This document shows, one piece after another, positions 45,100-57,141 of a stretch of DNA of 64,000 nt. The stretch's first letter is position 1, and every line of letters starts with the position of its first letter. The translations under genes were made by a program, and so were the position numbers. This stretch comes from Pleurotus ostreatus/Saccharomyces cerevisiae fusant (lineage: Eukaryota > Opisthokonta): NCBI GenBank assembly GCA_024196135.1, contig JAMQCK010000002.1, positions 248,001-312,000 on the forward strand, in the 5' to 3' direction. The notes below the pieces were generated by a model. The model was not told the origin of the DNA. It made no database searches and was given only the letters and a program-made list of their open reading frames with translations.

Positions 45100-45397
45100 G
45101 CCTTGTACGTCCGCGAGGCGTTAGCGAAAGGGACGCTGAAGCCCTCCCAATCACTGCACTTGTGGCACGCCTAAAATCAGAAGGTTCAGTCACACAAGCA
45201 AGGCCACCGATTACTTTCCAGCCGTATACTTTAACGGCGTTAATCATATACCCTCACCCAGTAATTGGATACATAACCTATGATCTATGTTACACATGTA
45301 CAACCATGATATCCGGTCCATCATTTTCGCTTAGTTCATCTTCCATCCAGCGAAATCCATTGATCAACAGCAAAAGCGCCTGCCCGACTCGTCCCCC
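45100..45397. other. convergent intergenic region
   Basis: 298 bp between the 3' ends of the small gene and the first MYND gene. It is AT-richer than its surroundings; nothing else seen. Confidence 0.45.
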
Positions 45398-46234
45398 CTA
45401 GGAATCATAAGTCTCTGGCTCCAGGTTCTCGAGAGTGTCGATCAAGCCTTCCACAGCGATGTTTGCAAAGACAGCCGACATTTCCTTCGAGTACGCAGCT
45501 GTCCACTTGTTGATGTCAACTTTGCAGGAGACGTTGCGTACGCGATGCAGCCTGTTTTGCTCGTCTCCTAGCGCGATTAGAAAGCGAATGTTGGTCCGGT
45601 CCTTAGGGTCTTTTACGATGCCATTCAATTCAGGGAAGCGTCTGTCCATGTCTGCGATGGACTCCAAGCCCGCTTGCGCCACCTGAAGATATCGTGTGAT
45701 GGTTAGACATCTGCTCATCAGCCCCGGGTCTGCCGTTGACGCACATAGTAATGCCTAATCTTCGCCGCCGGAAGTGGGTTCCTCCTTCGTACGCTGATAT
45801 AAAGGCTGGTACGCTGTGAGTGGGCGAATAGCTTGAAATGAAGTGGAAGCGTACCAATGCGTGACACACCGATCGGGTCCATGATTCGCCAAGTCTAGAG
45901 CCATCATAGCAGTCCGGGACAGCGTCTGCAGCCATAGTTGAATCCACTTCTGCAGATGTAGATCCATCTCGAGGTCGTGCCACGCCTTCGAGCCCGGTGC
46001 AGGTGCAGGCTTCGTCCTGCCCGTAATGTCGACGCTGGGATGAGGAGTGCAGTTCTGCTTATGACTGGCCTTCCAATGCGCCTTCTGGCAGTCGCGGGAG
46101 CTAAGTAGTTTTCATGAGATACCCAACGCACGCAGCAGTCCGCGGAGAAAGACCAACCAATACATAACCATCTGACAGCGTCCACAGCGTTTGGCGTCCT
46201 CGCTTTTCGTTCCGCAAAAGTGACAAGCGTGCAT
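45398..46234 (-). CDS. MYND-type zinc finger protein (tandem copy 1)
   Basis: Exons 46234-46158, 46100-45855, 45805-45745, 45682-45398 give 222 aa. The N-terminus is a full MYND finger: ACHFCGTKSEDAKRCGRC, then MYCSRDCQKAHWKASHKQNC across the first intron, with all C/H ligands. MYND fingers bind proline-rich peptides and serve in protein-protein contacts. The remaining ~170 residues form an alpha/beta region shared with the neighbouring copy (MALDLANHGPDR, FPELNGIVKDPKDRTNIRFLI). The second intron's acceptor at 45806 was selected because it restores the frame aligned with the paralogue. Exon 3 has the same length (61 nt) as in the neighbour, showing tandem duplication. Confidence 0.85.
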
Positions 46235-46511
46235 GACGGCGAGGAAAAGGAAGAGATGAGCGCGAGCCGCTACTATGAGCCGTCGGAGAAAGGCGAGACC
46301 TGGAAACAGATGAAAGGCGGGAACGAGGCTCTTGTTGTGCTTTATTTGCGCCATCTATGTTCAGAGAAGCAGCTGTCCCAAAAAATATTTTCGAATGCAA
46401 ATCACCTCAGATATCAGGGACATTGGAGCGAGGTAACACTGTCGGTGTATATAGCTTGTGCATCGATATACATAGATATTTTCAACCAAGAAATAAGGGA
46501 GGATCCTGTCC

Positions 46512-47400
46512 TCATCGACTGCGCCCTCCCCTCATCATCTTCTGAACATCGTCAGGTTCCATCGTATTGATACAGTGTACGATAATTGAGAGCGCATCCT
46601 GCGCAAGCATCCGAGAATGAGCCTTCGGCATCTGCCTCCACTCCGGAATATTCAAGTCGTTCCACTGGTTTAGGCGCACGCGCTGGATGTGGCCCTCATC
46701 GTCTTCGAGGACGAGCAAGAAGCGAGGTCGTAGCAGATCCGTAGGATCGTTGACGATAGGGGCCAGCTCAGGCACCTTCGCCTCTACCGTTTCGCGGCTT
46801 TCGATGAGCGCTTCGACCGCCTGTGGTCGAAGCCGATCAATCTTGACATGAAGGACAGCTTAAAACGGCTATACGTACGCGAAATTGCTTGGACTTCCTT
46901 TCTTCGCCTTCGGGTGCATGTTGCACGCGTATCACCAGGCTGACGGGGTAGGAGGTAAGTGATGGCATGACGGCGGAAGCGAAGACTAGCGCGCAGGTCT
47001 ATAAGCGTTTAACTCACCAATGAGTATTTGCTCGCTCGGGTGGATGGTTTGCAAGATCAAGACAGACGGTGGTATACGTGCAGAACGCTGACCGCCAAAG
47101 CTCCAACCACCTGCTAAGCTTCTTATCCAGGTCAAGCTGCCTCTTATCCTCCCGCTTGATTTTAGTCCTAGGGTTACCGTCCTCGTCGTACAAGCTCGCG
47201 TGTGGCCTGCACGACTTCTTGTGCGAAGCCTTCCATGAAGCGACTTGACAATCTTTGGAGCTGCACAAACACGACTGAACGAGTGCGACCTATAGCAAGT
47301 GAGGAAGCGCTTACCAGTAGTACACCAATCGGCAGCGAGCACAACGCTTCGGATCCTCAGTCTTCACTTGACAATAGAAGCACGTATGCGGGGAAGGCAT
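46512..47400 (-). CDS. MYND-type zinc finger protein (tandem copy 2)
   Basis: Exons 47400-47315, 47260-47018, 46939-46879, 46820-46512, 232 aa. The N-terminal MYND finger is TCFYCQVKTEDPKRCARC and YYCSKDCQVASWKASHKKSC. The downstream body matches copy 1 in layout (CLDLANHPPER; VPELAPIVNDPTDLLRPRFLL), and all three intron positions agree between the copies. The two genes lie 277 bp apart on the same strand. For intron 3 the acceptor at 46821 gives an ungapped 22-residue alignment to copy 1 and was chosen over a nearer AG. Function unknown; basidiomycete genomes commonly carry many such MYND genes. Confidence 0.85.
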
Positions 47401-47658
47401 TTTGTACGCGATGGTCTGGTTCAGACCGTGTAGACGCGCGTGAGGAGTTGATGGTGGAGGGGAGAAGAAAAAGGCAGGAGAGAACCTGCGCACGTGTGGG
47501 ATACTGCCGCGAGGCGCCGCCGCCACCAAGCGACACATGGCTTCAGTATAATCAGCGTTGAAGCTGCTTGTCTAGTTTACAGCGTATCCGCGAGCCCATG
47601 ATATGGTGCTCCTACAGTAATTTTACAGCGCCATACCCTTGCCTTGACAATCCATATT

Positions 47659-48911
47659 CTAGGCTATGAACTCCTTGATATAATCGACCAGTTTGTCCGT
47701 ATCCTCCTCCGTTACCGCATTATAGAGCGACGCACGTATGCCACCGACCGACCTGAAAGCGTATCGTCAGCTCAGCATCGGCCTCACAAGAAGTACACAC
47801 ACCGATGGCCCTTGAGACCCTTCAGATTCCTTGCCTCCGCGCCAGCCAAGAACTTCGCCTCCTCACCCTCGCCCAGAACATCGAAGACGACGTTCATCCA
47901 ACTGCCAGAGCCCTCCTGCACCTTCCCGCGCAGCTTGCCCTTCGCCTCGCCCTCCTTGAGCACCGCGTACACCTTCTCCGCCTTGGTCTTGTTCGTCTGC
48001 TCGAAGTACGGAAGGCCGCCCAGCTGCTTCATGCGCTGGACGACGAGACCCGTCATGTATAGCGGCAGCACCGACGGCGTGTTATACAAGCTGCCGGACT
48101 CCACGAGCGTCTTGTAGGACATCGTTATCGGCGTAGGGACCGCACCGAGCTTCGCCGCAGCATCGACATCCACCACGCAGTCCTGGCGGACGATGAGGAT
48201 CGTGAGGCCTGCGGGTCCAATGTTCTTCTGCGCGCCGGCGTAGATGATCGCGTGGTCTGCGAGCCTTGGGATAGGCCGCGACATGAAGGATGAGGAGTAG
48301 TCCGCGACAAGGGGAACGAGCGCGTTCTTCGGCAGGCGATCGTAGGGGAACGCGGTCGGCCCAGGCGTATGCGCGAACTGCACGCCGTCGACAGTCTCGT
48401 TCTCGCAGTAGTAGATCAGCGCCGGGTTCTCCGAGAACGTGTACGCGTCCGGGGGCGGGATGCTCTTGAACGACTTGCCGTCCGCCGAGTGCTTGCGCCC
48501 ATCCGCGACGACATTGACGCGCCCGCCGCCCAGGCGCTTCGCCTCCTCGCACGCCTTCTTCGACCAGGAGCCAGTGATGACGTAGTCCAGGACGCGCTCC
48601 TCGTCCGTGAGCTCGGGGTGCAGCAGGCGGTGGCGGGCGAGCATGTTGTACACGACGGCCGAGAACTGGCCCGTGCCGCCACCCTGCGTGAAGATGATGT
48701 GGTGCGTGGGGGGCACCTCGAGCTGCTCGCGGATGAGGGACTCGAGGTTGCGCACATATGCGGTGAACTCCTTCGAGCGGTGGGAGATCTCAGCGATCCC
48801 AATACCCGTCCCCTCGAAGTTTAGGAGCCCCTTCGCCGTCTCCTCGAGTACGGACTCGGGGAGGGCGGACGGACCGGCGCCAAAGTTGATCGCGCGCGCT
48901 TCAGCGGACAT
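47659..48911 (-). CDS. SER1: phosphoserine aminotransferase
   Basis: Exons 48911-47803 and 47752-47659 give 400 aa, standard for the class V aminotransferase SerC/SER1. It transfers an amino group from glutamate to 3-phosphohydroxypyruvate in serine synthesis, using PLP. Seen: [16 protein letters not shown] at the start, [29 protein letters not shown], the PLP-lysine region with [17 protein letters not shown] (Lys in AQKN) and [15 protein letters not shown]. The second exon supplies the conserved C-terminus [17 protein letters not shown]. Confidence 0.97.
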
Positions 48912-50051
48912 GGTGAGGTGAATGTGAGTGTAGGGAACAAGAGAGGGATGTGGTGAGCGGAGGCAAATGGTTCATGGTGAGGTATATGAGTCGGGAATTC
49001 GGAATCGATGGCGACAGAGTTGGCACAGGGTTCGGACTCGTTGCGGACAACCGGCTACGCCCCGAAGTCGAGGTGATCGAGTCAAGCGGAGGTTAGCGGC
49101 GGACGAGGCTCGAAGTCTGTATATTCCTTCGCTCAAGCCTACATTCGGTACGACTGACCTACACTCTGCTTCTGTCTTGGCCTCTGAATGCGAGAGTGAG
49201 TGCGGAGCAGGTGGCAGTCGCGTAAGGAGCCACGAAGGAAGGTGCCAACGCCGACGAGCCGGGACGGCGCTTCACATCCACGGCCAATCACCGATGACTC
49301 CCGAGCAGCTAAGCGCTGTGTCCTGGTAGACCTCCCTCTATGTTGTTGACACGACACACGATACTTCTTTGGACGTCGCACACAGGTGGAAGACCGGGAA
49401 CAGCGCGAAAAATCGCATAAATGCAGGTAGGAACGGGCAGTAAAATGCAGCAGTCAGTCGAGGCAGGTCAATGCAGTAGGAACTCGAAACAATGCAGCAA
49501 TAGTCGTACGGTAGTTATCAGGGTACGACCGTTCCTTGGAGACCAAGACCATTCAGCAATTCGGCGAGACTGTAGCAGTCAACAGGTGCAGTAAAATCAG
49601 CAACAGCAGAAGGTTAGAAGAACGACGGAGAATAAGTGACAGTTATAAATCGTGAGGATATGTGCGTAGATGCAGTACAAGGTGATGAATAGGTATAAGA
49701 TTATAAGGTAAATAACAGAGAAGATGGATGTGATGGATGGGTTATTGGATGTGTGTGGATGATGAATGAGCTTGCGACCGAGAAAGGGATGACTATTGCA
49801 ACCGAAGCCCAATGCGAGAGTTAAGTGATGCGAAGCGAGTGCGGCGCGGTGGACGCGGGAGGCCGGGAAAGACTCGCAGCGCACGGGTATCGTGCGGAGG
49901 CGGCGTCCAGCTGGCTGTCCTGTCCAGCGCGACGAAGGTGTAGCGCGCGCCGCGCCGCAATAATTACGTTCGATTTAGCAGCAGGAGACCGAGCAATGAT
50001 GATGGATAAGCGATGCGACCGAGATGGAAATGCAGCAATGATGAGGCCGAT
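48912..50051. other. gene-free region with degenerate repeats
   Basis: 1.1 kb without a supported gene, including the SER1 promoter. Between ~49420 and 49620 short strings such as atgcag, cagtaaaa and gcagtagg recur irregularly. It is AT-richer from 49600 to 49830. No mobile element ends recognised. Confidence 0.45.
49420..49620. repeat. degenerate short repeats (atgcag/cagtaaaa type)
   Basis: Irregular recurrence of atgcag (at least four times) and of gcagtaaaa (twice) in 200 bp; low-complexity rather than a clean tandem array. Confidence 0.4.
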
Positions 50052-50830
50052 TCAGAGGCGAATGATCCCGGGGCCGGCGTCGTGCTCTGGTGCAGACAGC
50101 AGCGGCATGAGGTGGCGGAAGATGACGCGGTCGGTGGCGCGGGTAGGTGACCGTTTCACGGGGGTATGGGGTCGGTAGTGGGGGTTGCTGCCAGCAACGA
50201 AGGGGAACGCAGGGCGGTCCTCGCGCGTAGGCGTAGCCGCGGGTGTCGGCAGTTGGCGCGGCACAGCTATCGGGCTGGCGCGCAGGGAGGTCTTTCGACG
50301 GCGGACAGGGCCGGCGCCGCGACGGTCGATGTCGAGCTGCGACAGGTCGCCGATATCGGCGGCGTGGCAGCTGTAGGCGGCGCACTCTGACTGGAGAGCG
50401 GCGACCCAGGGTAGTTCGTCGAAGTTGGCGAGCCCCGACTTAAAGACGGGCTCAGCCATGTGCTGTCGACGGGAAGAGAGACGCGTATTCCGCTTCTTCG
50501 CGGAAGAGCGCGCCTGTTGGTAGGGCTGAGGGGAAGACGCGTCAGCGACGCGTCGGCAGGGGGGGATAAGACGGCTCACCAATGGCGCGGACCTGAGACC
50601 GGGCTCAGCAAGACGGATGGGGGACTGGAGACGAGGGGGCGCGTTCTTGACGCGAGGAGGGCGCGGAGAGGGTAGCTGGGGGAGGAAGTAAGCACAGGAG
50701 TTCGAAGACGCGTCGACGCGTCGCGACTACTCACCTGGGTGGGGAAGCACAAGGAGGAGGAGGAGCGCGGTGAGTTGTCCAAGAAGGGGTCGCTGGAAAG
50801 CGCAATGGGGCAGGGGGCAGCGAGCATCAT
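50052..50830 (-). CDS. unrecognised Ser/Pro/Arg-rich protein with ACGCGT-bearing introns
   Basis: Exons 50830-50735, 50675-50580 and 50525-50052 (96, 96 and 474 nt, all phase 0) give 221 aa. Mostly disordered, basic and Pro-rich, with a conserved-looking core FKSGLANFDELPWVAALQ and a C-terminus containing VIFRHLMPLLSAPEHDAG. The first ATG of an ATGATG pair (50830) was used. Both introns carry pairs of ACGCGT (50708, 50716; 50537, 50548), and a fifth copy lies in exon 3 (50481). ACGCGT is the MluI cell-cycle box bound by MBF in yeasts, so G1/S expression is an inference. A TATA-like tttaaatat lies ~100 bp upstream. No family recognised. Confidence 0.6.
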
Positions 50831-50924
50831 GTTGGTGGTGTTGTTGGTGTTGGTGAGCTGGGCTGCGCTGGTCGCTTCTCGGTAGACGAGGAGGCGGTAG
50901 TGGGGATTATACTGTACAGCGAGG

Positions 50925-50933
50925 ATATTTAAA
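50925..50933 (-). promoter_or_regulatory. TATA-like element
   Basis: AT-rich tttaaatat (minus strand) about 100 bp before the ATG at 50830, in GC-rich context. Confidence 0.45.
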
Positions 50934-50950
50934 CGGTGCGCTAAGCACAC

Positions 50951-53072
50951 ATAGATAGATCAGATCCGGGGGGAACAATGAAGGAGGGACAATGACTGGG
51001 CCGCCCCGCTTATATGAGGCTGGCGCAGATGGGGGATGGTCGCAAGGGGAAACTGAGGGTCCGTCCCGCCAGGCCAGCATTACATATCGGGTCACTGCTT
51101 GCCCCGGATGGCAAATTCTGCAATTTTTCGGGGGTCTTTTTGCCCGGGGCCGCGCACGTGACACTATCACCCGCTCGGATCTGAGCTGGCCTGGTCCGGC
51201 CCTGGCCGGAATCAATTCCGCTTCCGCCTACTTCCCCGGACGAACAATGGCATCCGGCATGCTGCAGGACATGGCACCGACGCTGCGACCACCGTGCAAC
51301 TGGCGACCATTGTTGCTCGTCGCGTCCACCGTTGCCAGCTCAGCCAAGGTCTGCGCATTGCGCAATGGAACCACAGCGAACGTCGGATTGGAGAACATGG
51401 TGAGAATGCTTGGAGAACGGTGGCCACAGCAGCGTCATACCATTCAGTATAGGCTCGTACTTACTCGCTACGTCCTCCCCTCTTCGTCATCTAGGGGTCC
51501 TGGGCAGTATGTATAGACGATTCCAGAGACCACTGCCACAAAGGTTCTCGAATTGAGTGAATACAGCGTATGACGTGCCGTGTACGACGCTCTCACTGCG
51601 CCAAATGTCCTATCGGCACGCGTAGAACGACCGATTGTCGCGCCATCTCCGTCCTGTGGGCGCGCTGATATGGACACACGGCATCAGATAATTATGCAGC
51701 GCGGCCTCGACGCAGGCGCGAGGCAGAGGTGTACAATAGCACGCCCACACAACGCCCACAGCGCGTTGCTAATGAGCCAAACGCGTCCCATGCCCACGCG
51801 CTTCTGGTCACAAAAGCGGGGAACAATGGCACGGCACCGCACGGTCCGCACTTCGGGCATCGCATCGATGGAATCCCGCGTCTGTACCACGTACGACCCG
51901 CGCTTCGCGAGCATAAGGCGAAGGTTCGCCCACCTGTGGCTGATGGTCAGTCCTCTGGTCTCCTGCTCTCCCCCGCAGGAAGCGGAACTGATTCTAGCGC
52001 GATGGTGCCACCGACGTCAGCGCGGGACCGTTGCGGGATAGCAGCGAGTCAAGCATCGAGAACAGTGATACTTGATTGATGTCCAGCGATAGCAGATGTG
52101 TCTAGTGTGGACGCGGTCACGCAAAAGTGGACGCGGGGTTGACTCGCCCTATACTGGCGCGAAATCGATGGGACTAAGGGCGTCTAGCCGGTTCCGTTTG
52201 CCAGGAAAACCTCTTGACGCCAGCTCAACCACCGGAAGACCGCCAGCGGTCATGTAGCGCTGTATCGACACTACCCAGGTGGCGTATCTCTTGAGCGTAC
52301 TAGACGGTCATTAGTTCGATGTGCGTTGGCTAGGATGACCGGAGACTTGCCTTTGAGCATAGTGAAAGACGTCAGTAGAGGACCCCGGACTTGTCCATGC
52401 TCCTTGTAAACCAAGGCGTACTGGGCCGCTCGAGATATCAGGGATCGACAGGTGTCCGCGCCGGGGGCGACTTGTGGGTTGATAGGGACTTGCTGACTCT
52501 CCTGAGAAGTATAAGCCCGTCATTAACCAGTCAGTACACGACCCTCGCAAATCCCTCATCGTCGGCCCCGCACTTCATCCCTAGTCATGAACTCTAGCTC
52601 TGACATAGACTGACATACGACGTACCCATGGACAATGGAGTCTCCATGGCGCCTGCATATGCGCACCGTGCAGAACGGCCTCTCGACGGGCCCGGTCGCC
52701 ACCGACACGCGCGGACAATACAGCGCACGGTATCACCACCGCGGCGCGCGCATCCCGAAGCCGGCGACTCGCCTGAAAGCGATGCTAGCCTCGCCATCGA
52801 GGACCAGGGCGTCCGCGTGTATCGGTGAATAGGGCGCCAAGGTCCAGAAAACAGCGTATCGAACGACGCCGCTGCGCCCGGTCACGGTGGACGACTAGAC
52901 ATGCCCGGCCACCATCGGGGCCGAGAGCGCCGGAATCCTGGGGGCGCGTCCGGGGCGCGTCAACACGCGTCCGTGTTCAACAAACCACCGCGTGCAACGT
53001 CGTCGAACCGGCTCGCACCTCTGTTGATTATTTCTTAGTCAGCGGCGGGGGCCTGGGCCTGGAATCCGCAAT
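50951..53072. other. 2.1-kb region without recognisable genes
   Basis: Many short open frames on both strands but none with a domain, consistent codon pattern or coherent splicing. I see no terminal repeats that would define a transposon. Confidence 0.4.
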
Positions 53073-54250
53073 TTATGGCGCGGTTTTTCTGATGTTTTTC
53101 TGATGTTCGTGATGCGCTGTCGGTTCTGGTGATGCGGGGGCGTGATATTGGCCGGCTTGTTGATGTCCGGCAGTCGTCGGGGCCGTTGACGCGGAGACAC
53201 GGGGAGTGACGAAGAGGAAGAGCCCGAAGACCCTGTCGAATGCGGAGCGTGATACGAGGGTGCTGAGGGGGAACAGCGGAGGACGGGTGTTGGACACGAT
53301 AAAGCAAGGCACGACGCCAGAGGGACTGTGATGTCGAACGACGTCTGGAGCGCGAGTAGAACGTGCCGTACGATTGTCAGTTGTCGAGCAGTTCAATTGA
53401 GGACGCCGGGTATGTTCGGGTTCTCCAGGACCGTATCGCGGCAGTAGGCTGAGTCTCGAGGCCCCAGGTGAGTCGTCGGCATGCGTCCCCGTCGTCGACA
53501 AGGAACTGACAGAGAGATGTTCGTTCTGCAGTCCATCTTGACGTGCCCAACGACAGCGGCGAGTAAGCTTTGCTATCTTGACATATCCCCGCTGCGGGGA
53601 GCCCAGGCAGGGTTCCGCGAACTCAAGCCAATCTTCCTTTGGATCCCGCAGCGCGTGGTATGCATGTTGTGAATTTGTTGGGGCTCCATGGGCGTCGTAA
53701 CATGCATCTGCTGAAGTTTGCCATTGGGCTACAGGGAGATACAGACGAGAAGCATCCCAGCCGTAGCAGCATTCAAGGGTCATGCAAGGGCTCGAAAGAG
53801 GTATACAAAGTTCAACAGGCTCACCAAGCGTGAAAGAAAGGGGTCCTACATCGCCCATCCAAGTCGGAAAGGCATGGAGCGCGTCATCTTCCTTTCTTCG
53901 ACAACGTTGTTGAAGTTATACCTCGCTCAACGATGTGACGAGTCAGGCTACGTCCTCGTGCAACGACTGCCCTGGATGACAGGGAGACTAGGCAGGATAT
54001 AAGCGATTGCCTCAAATGATGTCTTCGCCATGCAAAACACGTACTTGCTTTCTTCGTGTGTGATGTACGCGTCCAGGCGTACTTGTCCATGGAAGCGGTT
54101 CAGTCTCGCATCTGAGGATGTAGCATTGACGTCGTATGAACAGAGCAACTACATTCGAAGGAAAGATTGCAGTGAATCTTCGACTGGAGCTGGAAAGCGT
54201 ACGCGCGCCACAAAAGCCATAACTAGGTTGACATTCCGGTGCAGGGTCAT
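53073..54250 (-). CDS. tentative unrecognised gene
   Basis: A model with exons 54250-54153, 54104-53952 and 53895-53073 keeps frame and gives 357 aa. The first two exons look protein-like (LVMAFVARVRFPAPVEDSL, NRFHGQVRLDAYITHEESK, YVFCMAKTSFEAIAYIL). The third begins well (FPTWMGDVGPLSFTLGEPVE) but becomes Ser/Thr/Arg-rich and non-descript after about 53500, so the true 3' end may be elsewhere or the gene may be decayed. Donor and acceptor sites are weak. No family recognised. It is divergent from the SAM-domain gene by 196 bp. Confidence 0.35.
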
Positions 54251-54446
54251 GTAGCATTCAGCTAAGACGAGAAGAATGAGAGGCTCTGAACAATGCAGGA
54301 GCGTATAGGTCGGGGGCGTGGCGGACAATGAATATTGAACATGGAGGTGATAGAGAGGTGATGGTGATCTCATCGGTCTGCCGGCTGATCCCAAGTTGGT
54401 CCGGGTTTCCCACCCTTTCCTCAAGCTCTCGTCGCCGCCCGCAACG

Positions 54447-56489
54447 ATGACGGCCAAGGCATCGTCAGCGAGCTCTGAATTTGTATTCCCCAGGTCGTCT
54501 TCGCCGGCGAAGGAGGACCTACGCGCCAATGCCCACCCGTACGCGATCAAGACGACCTCGACGGGTATCCTGTCCCGGTCCAACTCGTCCCCACAACACC
54601 CGCCCTCGCACTACAAGTCGTCGCACCACTACGTCCCCGCCGCGCCCAAGAAGTCGGAGAGGCCTGCGCGCATACATGGACACAGATACTCGCGCAGCTT
54701 GACCAGCGATTCCCCTCGGCCGCTCCCCGCTCCGCCAGTGTCCGATAGCGAGGACAACGCGTCGCCGATCAAGGGCATGGCGCGCTCGGAGACGGCACCG
54801 ATAGCCCCTACGGTTCCTCAATCCCCTCTGACGCCCTCCGACCTACTTCCTGATGACCTGCCCCCGAACCCGAAGCTGTGGACACCCTCGCAGCTGGCCA
54901 CGTACCTCACGACTGCCCTCCGCGTCAAGTCCGGAGAGGCTCTGCAGCTGCCGAAACCCGTCGCTAAAGATATCGCGCAGTTTGTGAGGGATAGCAAGAT
55001 TACGGGCAGGGCCTTCGTGCGCATGACGGAGACGGACTTGGAAGCGTGCGCCCTTTGTCTCTGAACTCATAAATTGTGCTCACAATATCATGTTTTTCAT
55101 CTTAGTTATGGCATCAGCAAACCCTGGTGTGCCGCCCTTCTGGCTGCGTCACGCAACCTCCGCCACAACGTACTCAAAGGCCGCATATGGGGCTTCGGCA
55201 ACGACTCTGCATCCGGCGAATCCGAGGGTGACGATGAAGATACGCCCAATAAGCGCCGTCGTTCCGCCTCAACTTCGACTTCTTTCCAGCAATCTAATCC
55301 CTTTGACTCCGACCTGTACTCCTCTGCGTCATCGTCTTCGTCGCTTGACCTAAGCACGAATTCGGCGATTCGGGGACATTACCGGAATGGTCGCGTCAAA
55401 GGGATGGTGGCATCCTTTGAGCGTAGCGGTAGCATCGATGAGGGTCGTCTTCCTCGCCGCGAGCGTAGCGACAGCACCGCTAGCAGCGTGGATAGCCTGC
55501 CCGAGGAGCCGCTCGACGACATGTATCTAACCCAGCGCCCTCTGCCCACGCCACCTGCCACGATCAAATTAGGCTCACCTGCCAATGGTCGTGCGCTCCC
55601 TACGCCGCCGTCGATCGCTCCGTCTATCACCTCTGACACCGAGGGATACGAGACGGCAGCTTCCGTCGCCCATCTCGACGATGACGAGCCGACTATGGAA
55701 GAACTTCTCGCTGCGTCTGGCGAGATCCCGACTTCGCGACCGTACGGTGGATACGCCTGGGAGAACGCACACGACACCCTCGTTACGATGAAGCGTGTTC
55801 CGGCGCCCGCTTCAGAGATGTCCACCTTCGCTGAACCGATGCCCAGGATCAAGAGCAGCGACGGCAAGGGAAGCGGTGGTAGCAGCGATGGCAAGCCACG
55901 GGTCGCGCTATCCTTGGACGATATCTTCATGGTCTCGCCTTCGCGATCGTCGCCGTCTCGTCCATTGCCTCCTCCGCCTCCCACGTACCCACCCATACTT
56001 GAGCTGCCTGCCACGCAGGACAAGGCCATCGCAGCATGTATACCAGACAACGACGCACTCGAATATGCGCGGCTCATGGCGGATATCGGGGTGACTCGCA
56101 GCCTGATTGAGCAGTTCCGCATACGGCTCGAGGAGGTGGAGAGCAAGGTTGCGGAGATGGAGGAGCAGCAGCGTCAGCGGGAGGCAGCTGCTAAAGCTGA
56201 GCAAGAACGAGCGCAAGTTGCCGCTGCTGCTGCCGCCGCCGCAGCCCCTGCGCCGCGAGAGCACTGGCTGCCTGTTCTCGCCGGATGGGCTCTGCAGAAA
56301 GTCGGGCTTGCTACCGCTCCTCCAGAAGACGCGCGTCGTCGAAATGGCCGCACTCCTCTGCAGATCGAGGACCCAGCCACTCTCCGTGCGCTGCCACCTT
56401 ACATATTCTTCGTCGGGCTAGGCGTCTGCGCCGTCGTCCTACGCGTTCTCCTTCGTCGAGTCGGCGGCAAGAGCCTTCTTGTTAGGTGA
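54447..56489 (+). CDS. SAM-domain, tail-anchored membrane protein
   Basis: Exons 54447-55045 and 55106-56489 give 660 aa. A disordered Ser/Pro-rich N-terminus (1-140) is followed by a SAM domain spanning the intron (LWTPSQLATYLTTALRV ... FVRMTETDLEAYGISKPWC ... LAASRNLR). Next come ~330 residues of Ser/Pro-rich linker, a coiled coil (about residues 525-575, EQFRIRLEEVESKVAEMEEQ) with a poly-Ala run, and a single hydrophobic segment near the C-terminus (YIFFVGLGVCAVVLRVLL) followed by basic residues: the layout of a tail-anchored protein. SAM domains mediate self-association or signalling-scaffold contacts. The partner is unknown. Confidence 0.82.
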
Positions 56490-57141
56490 TTCTTCGCTGT
56501 ACGCCACTTATACTTGCCACAACCCTGCTCATTACCCCTCACCCCAGCCTTTTGTCTCGCTTCATATGATACCTACCATGTTCGTTGTGCTTACGACTGT
56601 GCTCTCTGCTGGTCAGCCGCCGTGTTTCTGCTGTACATGTAATCCTCGCCTCCCACAACTCACGACCCCTCACGACTTGTTACGACCCACGATCATGCCC
56701 AACCCCTACCCCTTCGTCAAACTGCTGTATCACACAGCAGCGCGACGCTTCCCTCCGACTTGTACGCCTAGCATCTTTGACTGATCTTTATTACCTATCG
56801 TTTCGCCGTATCTACCGAGTCTCGCGACAGCTTGTCGCGATGACCTTGGAATGCCATACACTTGACCTTGACTGTCTGGCGTGCATGCTCTCGATTGGCT
56901 ACGATGCTCCTGCTTGACCAAGAGCTCCGCAGCTTACACTGCTCTCCGCGAGACTTCCGAAGGTCGAACTGCGTGCTCGTTGGAGCATCATGTTCAACCT
57001 CGTCTCGCGAAAGCCATGGCTTACAATATGCATTGCAAAGGCGGTAGTAATGGCAAATCAGAGTACAACATGTCCAGAACTAAGTCCGTGAGTGAAGTCC
57101 GTTTATGTGCGTCTGTCCTAAGAGCAATGTGAATGCGTAGT
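56490..57141. other. convergent intergenic region
   Basis: 652 bp between 3' ends; no supported gene. Confidence 0.5.

Noticed and set aside
48369..48824. + strand 151-codon frame
   Set aside because: Shadow of the SER1 exon, an unambiguous aminotransferase.
48912..54250. possible transposon remnant in the sparse region
   Set aside because: No terminal repeats, target-site duplication, transposase, reverse transcriptase or integrase motifs could be seen.
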